From assembly GCA_028820945.1 (NCBI GenBank), contig JAPPHW010000235.1:1-8334 (forward strand): a DNA stretch of 8,334 nucleotides. Reading direction: 5' to 3'. The first letter of the stretch is position 1, and every line of letters starts with the position of its first letter. The position numbers and the translations under genes are program-made. The notes beneath the pieces were generated by a model. The model worked only from the letters and a program-made list of their open reading frames with translations, ran no database searches and was not told the DNA's origin. Positions 1 to 6,070 of the stretch are shown here, piece by piece. This stretch comes from Defluviicoccus sp. (GTDB lineage: Bacteria > Pseudomonadota > Alphaproteobacteria > MPNO01).

Positions 1-193
1 AGTTGGGGTTGGCGACGATCGCGGCCCAGCTCCGCATGACCGCCTCCCGGCCGGTGAGCACGTCCCACCCAGGATGGGCGCAGACGATCGGTTCGCGCCG
101 TCCCCAGATCGCATCCATTGCCTCGGCGTCGCGGTCGGCGAAAGCGCGGTAGAACGCCTCGTTGGCGAACAGTAGAGCGTCGATCTCGGACAT
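1..193 (-). CDS. NTF2/SnoaL-like domain protein, C-terminus cut by window edge
   Basis: The minus strand reads 64 codons from an ATG at 193-191 to the window edge with no stop. The product starts MSEIDALLFANEAFYRAF and contains the stretch CAHPGWDVLTGREAVMRSW. The pattern of an N-terminal helix, a short Asp-rich turn, then HPGW..L.GR..V..SW..I..NP is typical of small cone-fold proteins of the NTF2/SnoaL (ketosteroid-isomerase-like) superfamily, which are usually about 120-150 residues long, so roughly half is visible. Members act as isomerases, hydrolases, dioxygenase small subunits or simple ligand-binding proteins, so no reaction can be assigned. A GGGGA ribosome-binding site lies 8 bases upstream of the start (202-206). 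It is divergent from the Rieske oxygenase and could share its control region. Family call fairly sure; function unknown. Confidence 0.72.
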   Translation of the reverse strand, partial: MSEIDALLFANEAFYRAFADRDAEAMDAIWGRREPIVCAHPGWDVLTGREAVMRSWAAIVANPN

Positions 194-320
194 TTTCGGT
201 TTCCCCGCGTCAAACCATCACAAGCGGCGCCGTTTGGCAATCCGGAGCGGCCCTCGTCTTGTCCGGTCTCGGGCGCTGTGGTCAAATCCGCTCCCGTCGC
301 CGAGCCTCCGGGAGGTCGTC
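194..320. promoter_or_regulatory. Divergent control region between NTF2-like gene and Rieske operon
   Basis: This 127-base gap separates two genes transcribed away from each other, so it must hold promoters for both. On the plus strand a possible sigma-70-like promoter is TTGTCC at 259-264, 17 bases, then TCAAAT at 282-287; each hexamer matches the consensus at four of six positions. That would start transcription near 294, about 27 bases before the Rieske start codon. A GGGAGG ribosome-binding site follows at 310-315, 5 bases before ATG 321. A short imperfect inverted pair, CAAAC near 211-216 and GTTTG near 233-237, flanks a GGCGCC palindrome, but it is too weak to name an operator. No regulator gene is adjacent. 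Confidence 0.3.
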
Positions 321-1379
321 ATGTTCCTGCGCAACAGCTGGTACGCCGCCGCATTCGACCACGAAGTCGGGCAAGAGCCGTTCGCGCGGACAATCCTGAG
401 CGAGCCCATTGTGCTTTACCGCAAGAGCGACAACACCGCCGCCGCGCTCGCCGATTCGTGCTGTCACCGCGCGTTGCCTCTGTCGATGGGAACCGTAATC
501 GGAGACGATCTCCGCTGCGGCTATCACGGTCTCGTGTTCGATTCCGACGGCGCGTGCATCTCGGTGCCCGGCCAGACCGCGGTCCCGCCCGGGGCCGCGG
601 TACAGTCCTACCCGGTGACCGAACGCTTCGGCTGGATCTGGGTGTGGATGGGCGATCCGGCGCTCGCGGACCCGGCGCTGCTTCCGGATTGGCACTGGCT
701 CGAATCTCCCGACTGGAAAATGGTCGAGGGCAATGGCGGCAAGCCGCTCCCGATGGCGTGCAACTACGAGCTCATCTCCGACAATCTGTTCGACCTCACC
801 CACCTGTCCTATGTGCACGCGACCACCATCGGCACCGACGCCATCGTCGATTTCCAGTGCAAGACCGAGCGGCTGGAGCGTTCCATCCACATGTCCCGGC
901 TGGTGGTCGACCGCCCCGCCGCGCCGTTCTATCAGTGGTGCGGCGGGTTCGAGGGCAATGTCGACCGTTGGCTGATCACGACCATCGACATGCCGTCTTT
1001 CATCGTGAACCACGCGGGCTGCGTCGACACCGGGACCGGAATCGACATGACCGAGGGTCGCCGCGATGGTGGGGTGGAATTGAAGGTGTTGAACGCGCTT
1101 ACCCCGGAAACCGAGACCTCGACCCATTATTTCTACGGTCACACGCGCAATTTCCGCCTCGAGGAGGAAGAGGTTACGGAGAAGTTCCGGACCAACTTCA
1201 CGCAGGTTTTTCTGGAGGACAAGGCGGTTCTGGAAGCGCAGCAGGCGATGATATCGAGCGATCCCGACGCGCCGCAGATCGACGTCAACGCGGATGCGCC
1301 GTGTATCCAGGTGCGCAAGCTGCTGCGCGAACTGATCGCCGCCGAACGGGGCGATCCGGCGTCGATCGCCGCGGAATAG
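321..1379 (+). CDS. Rieske [2Fe-2S] non-haem iron oxygenase, alpha subunit (vanillate O-demethylase-like)
   Basis: The product is 352 residues, typical for single-subunit VanA-like oxygenases. These use a separate reductase to hydroxylate or O-demethylate aromatic and related compounds with O2 in the cytoplasm. The Rieske cluster ligands are visible as CxH-x16-CxxH: C47, H49, C66 and H69. The catalytic iron site is D158-x2-H161-x4-H166, inside NLFDLTHLSYVH, with D300 in FLEDKAVLEAQQ as the probable carboxylate ligand. D158 corresponds to the Asp that links the Rieske and iron centres of neighbouring subunits. The start is ATG 321, because homologues begin with FLRNSWY and GGGAGG lies 5 bases upstream; the frame stays open further left but without a site. 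The middle residue of the first Rieske motif is Cys (C48) where Pro is common. No reductase gene is visible in the window. It is first in the operon, 14 bases before the CoA-transferase. The substrate is not determinable. Confidence 0.9.
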   Translation: MFLRNSWYAAAFDHEVGQEPFARTILSEPIVLYRKSDNTAAALADSCCHRALPLSMGTVIGDDLRCGYHGLVFDSDGACISVPGQTAVPPGAAVQSYPVTERFGWIWVWMGDPALADPALLPDWHWLESPDWKMVEGNGGKPLPMACNYELISDNLFDLTHLSYVHATTIGTDAIVDFQCKTERLERSIHMSRLVVDRPAAPFYQWCGGFEGNVDRWLITTIDMPSFIVNHAGCVDTGTGIDMTEGRRDGGVELKVLNALTPETETSTHYFYGHTRNFRLEEEEVTEKFRTNFTQVFLEDKAVLEAQQAMISSDPDAPQIDVNADAPCIQVRKLLRELIAAERGDPASIAAE

Positions 1380-1393
1380 CCGGGGTATCGGCG

Positions 1394-2569
1394 ATGGCGG
1401 CGCTGGACGGGATCCGCATTCTCGAGCTCACGACCATGATCACCGGCCCGCTCGGAGGGCAGATGCTCGCCGATCTCGGGGCCGAGGTGATCAAGATCGA
1501 GAACCCCCGGGGCGGAGACATGTTCCGCAGCTGGCGGGGCGGCACCTACAGCGCCCACTTTCTCGCATACAACCGCAACAAGCGCTCGATGACTCTCAAC
1601 CTCCGCTCCGACGAGGGAAAGAACATCCTGCTCCGATTGGTCGAGACCGCGGATGTGCTGCTGGAGAATTTCCGCCCGGGGGTTATGGACCGCCTCGGCC
1701 TCGGGCTCGACGCGCTCAGGGCGAGCAACCCCAGGCTGATCTATTGCTCGATCACCGGCTTCGGCGAGGACGGGCCCTATCGCGACCGGCCGGCCTACGA
1801 TGCGGTCGCCCAGTCCTTCTCGGGCGTTTCCTCCATGTTCATCGAGCCGGAAGACCCCCAGATCACAGGTCCGACGATCGCCGACAACATGACGGGCATC
1901 AATGCCTGCTACGGCATCCTGGGCGCCCTGTTCGAGCGGGAGCGGACGGGTATCGCGCGCCGGGTCGACGTCAACATGCTGGAATCGACCATCACCTTCA
2001 TGCCCGATCCCTGGTCCAACCTGATCCAGGGCGGGTTCCCGCAGGGGCCGCATGCCCGGGTCCGGGCGTCGCAGTCCTATTCGCTGCGCTGCGCCGACGG
2101 CAAGTTGCTGGCGCTCCATCTGTCGTCGCCGCAGAAGTTCTGGCAAGGCGTCCAGAACGCGCTGGACCGGCCGGATCTTGGCGCCGACGAGCGTTTCGCC
2201 GTGCGCGAATCCCGGATCGAGAACTATTTCGCGCTCAAGGCGGAGTTCCAGAAGACGGTAGGCACCCAACCGCGCGCCCACTGGATGGCGCGGCTGGAAG
2301 CGGAGGACGTGCCGTTCGCCCCCATCCTTACCCTGCCCGAGGTACGCGAGGATCCCCAGGTCCGTCACCTCGAGACCTTCTTCGAGACCGCCCATCCGAC
2401 CGAAGGGACGATGACGTTGCTGCGCCGACCGGTCCGCTACGACGGCTCGCGCGACGATCAGCCGACCTCGGCGCCGCCCCAGCTCGGCGAACACACCGAG
2501 GAAGTCCTGAAGGAGCTCGGCTACGACGCCGACTGGATCGACAGGTTGCGCGAAGAGGCGGTGGTCTAG
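1394..2569 (+). CDS. Family III CoA-transferase (CaiB/BaiF)
   Basis: The product is 391 residues, the usual length for this family (about 380-430). These dimeric cytoplasmic enzymes move CoA between a CoA thioester and a free carboxylic acid through an aspartyl-CoA intermediate. The N-terminus MAALDGIRILELTTMITGPL is the family signature, followed by MLADLGAEVIKIENP, the NKRSMTLNL strand, VLLENFRPGVMDRLG, and ITGFGEDGPYRDRPAYD. The catalytic Asp should be D164 in TIADNMTGINACYGIL, matching Asp169 of formyl-CoA transferase. The pattern LFERERTGIARRVDVNMLE follows. It starts at ATG 1394, 14 bases after the Rieske stop, with a GGGG at 1382-1385 as a weak ribosome site. Being directly behind an oxygenase and before a TRAP importer, it probably activates the imported acid or a ring-oxidation product as a CoA ester; the acceptor is unknown. 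Confidence 0.92.
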   Translation: MAALDGIRILELTTMITGPLGGQMLADLGAEVIKIENPRGGDMFRSWRGGTYSAHFLAYNRNKRSMTLNLRSDEGKNILLRLVETADVLLENFRPGVMDRLGLGLDALRASNPRLIYCSITGFGEDGPYRDRPAYDAVAQSFSGVSSMFIEPEDPQITGPTIADNMTGINACYGILGALFERERTGIARRVDVNMLESTITFMPDPWSNLIQGGFPQGPHARVRASQSYSLRCADGKLLALHLSSPQKFWQGVQNALDRPDLGADERFAVRESRIENYFALKAEFQKTVGTQPRAHWMARLEAEDVPFAPILTLPEVREDPQVRHLETFFETAHPTEGTMTLLRRPVRYDGSRDDQPTSAPPQLGEHTEEVLKELGYDADWIDRLREEAVV

Positions 2570-2622
2570 GACGGACCGGCGGTGCGAATCTACAGTCACG
2601 CGTGAATTCCGGAATGGGCGCG

Positions 2623-3057
2623 ATGAAGGTCAGGATCACGGAATATCTCGACATCGACCTCGAAGCGGAGCGGTGGTGTTGCAACCGCTGCGGTCACGAT
2701 CTCGGCGAGGCTCGCGAGTCCTACAAGCGGGGGTGTCTGGTGCGGGAGCGCGATCCGCGCGAGATCCACTTCCCGATAGGCCCGAGCAAGGAGTTCAATT
2801 TCTCCTTCGACCCCGAGTGGATGCGAATTGTCGAGTTTTATTGCCCCGGCTGCGCTGTGATGGTTGAGAACGAGTACCTGCCGCCCGGCCATCCGCTGAC
2901 ATGGGACATCCAGCTCGACATCGACAAGCTGAAGAAAAAGCACGGCGTCAAGTCGAAGCGCCGCGCCCGCAAACCGTCCGCGAAGTCCTCGTCGACCGGA
3001 GAAAAGCCCCGGCCAGCGACCCGCGCCCGCGCCGCATCGAAGACGGCGACCCGCTGA
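2623..3057 (+). CDS. Zinc-ribbon protein of the acetone carboxylase gamma-subunit family, with basic tail
   Basis: The product is 144 residues from ATG 2623. The first about 105 residues resemble the gamma subunit of acetone/acetophenone carboxylases: MKVRITEYLDIDLEAERWCC, then NRCGHDL, a Tyr-Lys pair, a V..RDPREIH segment, RIVEFYCPGCAVMVENEYLP, GHPLTWDIQLDIDKL. Two Cys pairs (C20-x2-C23 and C74-x2-C77) should bind one zinc. In acetone carboxylase this subunit accompanies the two large hydantoinase-like subunits in ATP-dependent carboxylation of a ketone. Those subunits are not adjacent here. After residue 103 the chain turns into a Lys/Arg/Ser/Ala-rich tail of about 40 residues with no family counterpart that I recall. 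Upstream in-frame starts exist at GTG 2602 and ATG 2614; 2623 is preferred because MKVRITEYL matches the family N-terminus and GGAA lies 8 bases upstream. It follows the CoA-transferase by 53 bases. Confidence 0.75.
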   Translation: MKVRITEYLDIDLEAERWCCNRCGHDLGEARESYKRGCLVRERDPREIHFPIGPSKEFNFSFDPEWMRIVEFYCPGCAVMVENEYLPPGHPLTWDIQLDIDKLKKKHGVKSKRRARKPSAKSSSTGEKPRPATRARAASKTATR

Positions 3058-3161
3058 TTTTGCCGTTCCCGGGTTTCGTGCCGCTTGCGCCGATTGGGGA
3101 AATGCGGAAACCTGTAACTCCAATGCGTCCCTTCGAGGATGCGCATCAAGGGAGGTGTGTC
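3058..3161 (+). promoter_or_regulatory. Leader of the TRAP operon with partly sequestered ribosome-binding site
   Basis: These 104 bases separate the zinc-ribbon gene from dctP. A strong AAGGGAGG site lies at 3148-3155, 6 bases before the dctP ATG. Its first part can pair with TCCCTT at 3128-3133 (stem TCCCTT/AAGGGA, 14-base loop), and the loop contains the perfect palindrome GATGCGCATC at 3138-3147. A longer-range pair, GGTTTC and GAAACC, also lies in the leader. No convincing terminator for the upstream genes and no clear -35/-10 pair was seen, so it is unclear whether the TRAP genes have their own promoter or are read from the Rieske promoter. Confidence 0.35.
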
Positions 3162-4157
3162 ATGAGAAGATCGTTGCTTTCGATCGCGGCCGCGGCCGTG
3201 GCCGGCGCGTTGCTGGCCGCGCCGGTAGTCCAGGCGAAAGAGGTGCCGCTGAAAGGGATTTCGGCCTGGCCCAAGAACTTTCCGCTGACTCCGGATTTCC
3301 TGCGTTTTATCGAGTTCGCGAACAAGGCGGGCGCCGGACAGTTCAAGATCACCCACATCGGCGGGCCGGAGATCTCCAAGGCGCCGGCTCAGGCCAAGGG
3401 GTTCAAGTCCGGGCTCTACGACCTGATGTTCACCGCGGCCAGCTATCACCGCGGCGTGGTCCCCGAGGTCGACGCCCTGTCCGCCACCATGTTACGGCCG
3501 TGGGACGCCCGCAAGAGCGGCGCGATGGACGCGCTCAATATGGCGGTGACCAAGCGCCTCGACGGGATCATCCTCTCGCAGACCGCGACCAGCGTCTCGT
3601 TCGTGCTCTATCTCAGCCGCGAGCCCAAGCGGGGCGCCGACGGGATGATTTCGCTCGAAGGTTTCAAGATGCGTTCGGTGCCCATCTATGATGGCTTCCT
3701 GCGGGCGCTCGGCGCGACCACCGTCACCGTGCAGGTGCCCGAGATTTACAATGCTCTCGAGCGCGGACTGGTCGACGGGTTCGCTTTCCCGGAACTGTTC
3801 ACCCGGCCGATGGGCTGGCCGAAATTCGTCAAGTACCGCGTCTATCCCAGGTTCTACCAGCTCGAACCCTGCGTCTTCATCTCCAACAAGGCGCTGAAGA
3901 AGCTGAGCAAGGAAGGTCAGGCGCTGATGCTCAAGCTCGGGCGCGAGTGGGAGCACAAGTCGCACGCCTACTGGAAGCCGCTGGTGGAGAAGGAGTCCGA
4001 AGTCCTCGCCAAGGAGTTCGGACACAAGACGATCACCATGACGGGCGAGGCCGCGAAGCGCTATCTCGGCCTGGCCAACAAGGTTCCGATCGAGCGCCTG
4101 AAGAAGGTCGACACGCCCGAGGCGAAGACCCTTTCCAAGCTCTATCACGGCCAGTAG
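3162..4157 (+). CDS. dctP: TRAP transporter periplasmic solute-binding protein, DctP family
   Basis: The product is 331 residues, the usual size for a DctP-type binding protein. Residues 1-25 form a signal peptide: MRR, a hydrophobic Ala/Leu core, and a likely cut after VVQA before KEVPL. The mature chain carries family landmarks: GGPEISKAPAQAKGFKSGLYD (about 67-87), then FKMRSVPIYDGFLRALGATTV (168-188), where R171 is in the position of the conserved Arg that pairs with the ligand carboxylate, then VPEIYNALERGLVDGFAFP (192-210). It should capture an organic acid in the periplasm and hand it to the DctQ/DctM permease below. The start at ATG 3162 is fixed by the signal peptide and by AAGGGAGG 6 bases upstream; in-frame ATGs further up (such as 3102) would bury the signal peptide. 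Following a Rieske oxygenase and CoA-transferase, the ligand is plausibly their substrate, but cannot be named. Confidence 0.92.
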   Translation: MRRSLLSIAAAAVAGALLAAPVVQAKEVPLKGISAWPKNFPLTPDFLRFIEFANKAGAGQFKITHIGGPEISKAPAQAKGFKSGLYDLMFTAASYHRGVVPEVDALSATMLRPWDARKSGAMDALNMAVTKRLDGIILSQTATSVSFVLYLSREPKRGADGMISLEGFKMRSVPIYDGFLRALGATTVTVQVPEIYNALERGLVDGFAFPELFTRPMGWPKFVKYRVYPRFYQLEPCVFISNKALKKLSKEGQALMLKLGREWEHKSHAYWKPLVEKESEVLAKEFGHKTITMTGEAAKRYLGLANKVPIERLKKVDTPEAKTLSKLYHGQ

Positions 4158-4214
4158 GCCGCAATTTCGTCCGCGCGCTCCGGAAGCCCCTTCCCGAGCG
4201 CGCGGCGGCCTTTT
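4156..4214 (+). terminator. Strong intercistronic hairpin between dctP and dctQ, with short T run
   Basis: CCGCGCGCTC at 4171-4180 pairs perfectly with GAGCGCGCGG at 4196-4205. Above a single C-C mismatch the stem continues with GGAAG (4182-4186) and CTTCC (4190-4194), closing a CCC loop. An alternative or additional lower stem pairs AGGCCGC (4156-4162) with GCGGCCT (4205-4211). TTTT at 4211-4214 follows directly. The structure starts at the dctP stop codon and ends 15 bases before the dctQ start. It may act as a partial terminator or as a 3' shield, keeping the binding-protein message more abundant than that of the membrane subunits. The run of T is short, so complete termination is unlikely. 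Confidence 0.7.
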
Positions 4215-4229
4215 CCGGGCGTTGCCGCG

Positions 4230-4742
4230 ATGAAACTCGTTTCCCGGGCCTATGACGGGCTGATCGTCGGGCTCGCCATTCTCGCCGGGCTGATGCTGGT
4301 GACGATCTTCGTCGGCATAATTGCCGATGTGGCGATCCGCACCGCGGGCTACAACGCGCTCCAGTGGTATAGCGCGATCGCGGAATATTGCCTGTTGTTC
4401 TCGACGATGCTCGCCGCGCCCTGGCTGGTGCGGCTCAGGGGCCATGTGGTGGTCGAGTCGCTGACCATGGCGATGCCCCCGCCGGTGCGCTGGGCGATGG
4501 CCAAGGCCGTCTACGTCCTGTGCATCGTTCTCTGCGGACTGTTCGTCTACTACGGCTTCGCCGAGATGACGCTGGCGCTCGGCACCGGCGAGCTCGATTT
4601 GCGCTCGATCGACATGCCGAAGTGGATCCTGTTCGTGCCGTTTCCGCTCGGCTTCACCCTGGTCGCGATAGAGTTCGGCCGCTATCTGCTCGGCTTCGGG
4701 TCCTACTACACCGGTACCGTGGGCTCCTCGGAGTCGCTTTGA
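4230..4742 (+). CDS. dctQ: TRAP transporter small permease, DctQ family
   Basis: The product is 170 residues with four predicted membrane helices (about 12-34, 47-66, 88-111 and 130-152), the DctQ topology. The family segment EYCLLFSTMLAAPWLVRLRG followed by HVVVE sits at the second helix and following loop, where DctQ proteins carry the conserved Arg-x-Gly-His-Val pattern. DctQ joins DctM in the inner membrane and completes the Na+-coupled importer fed by DctP. ATG 4230 is the only usual start after the dctP stop in this frame; no good ribosome-binding site precedes it, the upstream region being taken up by the hairpin. Its TGA stop overlaps the dctM ATG by one base (TGATG at 4740-4744), so the two membrane subunits are probably translationally coupled. 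Confidence 0.9.
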   Translation: MKLVSRAYDGLIVGLAILAGLMLVTIFVGIIADVAIRTAGYNALQWYSAIAEYCLLFSTMLAAPWLVRLRGHVVVESLTMAMPPPVRWAMAKAVYVLCIVLCGLFVYYGFAEMTLALGTGELDLRSIDMPKWILFVPFPLGFTLVAIEFGRYLLGFGSYYTGTVGSSESL

Positions 4743-6070
4743 TGGAATTGCTGAGCGAGTGGTACGGCATCGCCGGGTTCCTGGTCGGCATGGTTATCGT
4801 CTTCATGCTGCTGGGAATCCCGGTCGCGTTTGCCTTTCTGACCGCGAACATTATCGGCGCGATGATCTATATGGGCGGCCTCGACGCGATGCCGCAGATC
4901 GTCGTCAACGCCGTCGAGTCGGTGACGATCTTCGCGCTGATCCCGGTGCCGCTGTTCATCATCATGGGCGAACTGTTTTTCCACACCGGACTCGCCATTC
5001 GGGTGTTCGACGCGCTCGACCTCTGTTTCGGCCGGCTGCCGGGGCGGCTTTCCTACATCACCGTCGTCGGCGGCACGATTTTCGCGACCCTGTCGGGCTC
5101 GACCATGGCCAATACCGCGATGATGGGCTCGATGATGGTCCCCGAGATGACCAGCCGGGGCTACAAGAAGCACATGTCGATGGGGCCGATCCTCGGCACC
5201 GGCGGGCTGGCGATGATCATCCCCCCGTCCGCGCTCGCGGTTCTGCTCGCGAGCCTCGCCGAAATCGACATCGGCAAGCTGCTGATCGCCGGCGTGCTGC
5301 CCGGGTTGGTGCTGGCGGTGCTGTATTCGATCCTGATCTACGCCCAGGTCAAGATCGACAAGGACGCGGCGCCGGAGTACGTCGTGGAGCCAACGTCTTT
5401 CGGCCGGGTCCTGCTCGCCTTGTTGCTCAACGTCGTGCCGATGGGCTTTGTGGTGTTCTGCGTGATCGGACTGATCATCCTGGGCATCGCGACGCCGACC
5501 GAATCGGCCGGGTTCGGCGCGCTCGGCGTGCTCATCCTCGCCGCGCTCTACCGGGTGCTCTCCTGGGACGTGGTGGTCAAGTCGGTCGCGGGCTCGGTCC
5601 GGGTGACCGCGATGGTGCTGCTGATCATCCTCGCCTCGTCGACCTTCAGCCAGCTCCTGGCTTTCACCGGCGCCAGCGCCGGGCTGATCGAATGGGCGAC
5701 CAAGGTCGATCTCGCGCCGATCGTCATGCTGCTGATCATGTTCGGCGTGCTCCTGATCCTCGGCATGTTCATGGACCAGGTCTCGATGATGCTGCTGACA
5801 GTGCCGATCTTCTTCCCGCTCGCGCAGACGCTGCAGTTCGACCTGATCTGGTTCGGGCTGGTGATGCTGCTCGCGCTCGAGATCAGCCTGACCACGCCGC
5901 CCTTCGGCCTGCTGCTCTTCGTGATGATCGGCGTCGCGCCGCAGGGCACGACGCTCTGGCAGGTCGCGATGGCGGCGGCGCCCTATATCGGGTGCGCGCT
6001 GATCGTGCTGGTGCTGCTGATCCTCTTCCCCGGGCTCGCGCTTTACCTGCCGGGCCTGATGGTGAGTTGA
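4742..6070 (+). CDS. dctM: TRAP transporter large permease, DctM family
   Basis: The product is 442 residues, full length for DctM, and almost entirely hydrophobic with about a dozen membrane segments. Recognisable family blocks in order are LLGIPVAFAFL (23-33), PLFIIMGELFF (70-80), the SGS..AN.AMMGS block in TIFATLSGSTMANTAMMGSM (112-131), GGLAMIIPPS (154-163), ATPTESAGFGALG (250-262) and GMFMDQVSMMLLTVPIFFP (341-359). It is the ion-coupled, substrate-moving subunit in the inner membrane. The ATG overlaps the dctQ stop by one base, and GGAG at 4730-4733 lies 8 bases upstream. The gene ends at 6070, immediately next to the stop codon of the convergent gene, so there is no room for a terminator between them. 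Confidence 0.93.
   Translation: MELLSEWYGIAGFLVGMVIVFMLLGIPVAFAFLTANIIGAMIYMGGLDAMPQIVVNAVESVTIFALIPVPLFIIMGELFFHTGLAIRVFDALDLCFGRLPGRLSYITVVGGTIFATLSGSTMANTAMMGSMMVPEMTSRGYKKHMSMGPILGTGGLAMIIPPSALAVLLASLAEIDIGKLLIAGVLPGLVLAVLYSILIYAQVKIDKDAAPEYVVEPTSFGRVLLALLLNVVPMGFVVFCVIGLIILGIATPTESAGFGALGVLILAALYRVLSWDVVVKSVAGSVRVTAMVLLIILASSTFSQLLAFTGASAGLIEWATKVDLAPIVMLLIMFGVLLILGMFMDQVSMMLLTVPIFFPLAQTLQFDLIWFGLVMLLALEISLTTPPFGLLLFVMIGVAPQGTTLWQVAMAAAPYIGCALIVLVLLILFPGLALYLPGLMVS

Noticed and set aside
278..1393. Open frame running upstream of the CoA-transferase start, as if it were a fusion protein of about 760 residues
   Set aside because: The extra part is the Rieske gene read in another frame, Arg-rich and domainless; the CoA-transferase family begins at ATG 1394.
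1139..2599. Long minus-strand open frame opposite the Rieske and CoA-transferase genes
   Set aside because: Its translation is rich in Arg, His, Gly and Asp with no recognisable domain, while the plus strand carries two clear enzyme families. It is the expected antisense shadow in GC-rich DNA.
1744..2601. Open frame upstream of the zinc-ribbon gene
   Set aside because: It overlaps the CoA-transferase in another frame and has shadow composition; the zinc-ribbon family N-terminus begins at 2623.
3010..3065. Possible terminator after the zinc-ribbon gene (CGCCG/CGGCG arms followed by TTTT)
   Set aside because: The stem is only about five pairs and the T run lies some ten bases away, so it is not convincing.
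4155..4232. dctP and dctQ lie in the same frame with only one TAG between them, hinting at a readthrough fusion
   Set aside because: The linker is short and resembles non-coding hairpin sequence. One in three neighbouring genes share a frame by chance, and DctP needs release into the periplasm.
3492..4445. Minus-strand open frame opposite dctP and dctQ
   Set aside because: No domain pattern, biased composition, and it overlaps well-supported transporter genes on the plus strand.
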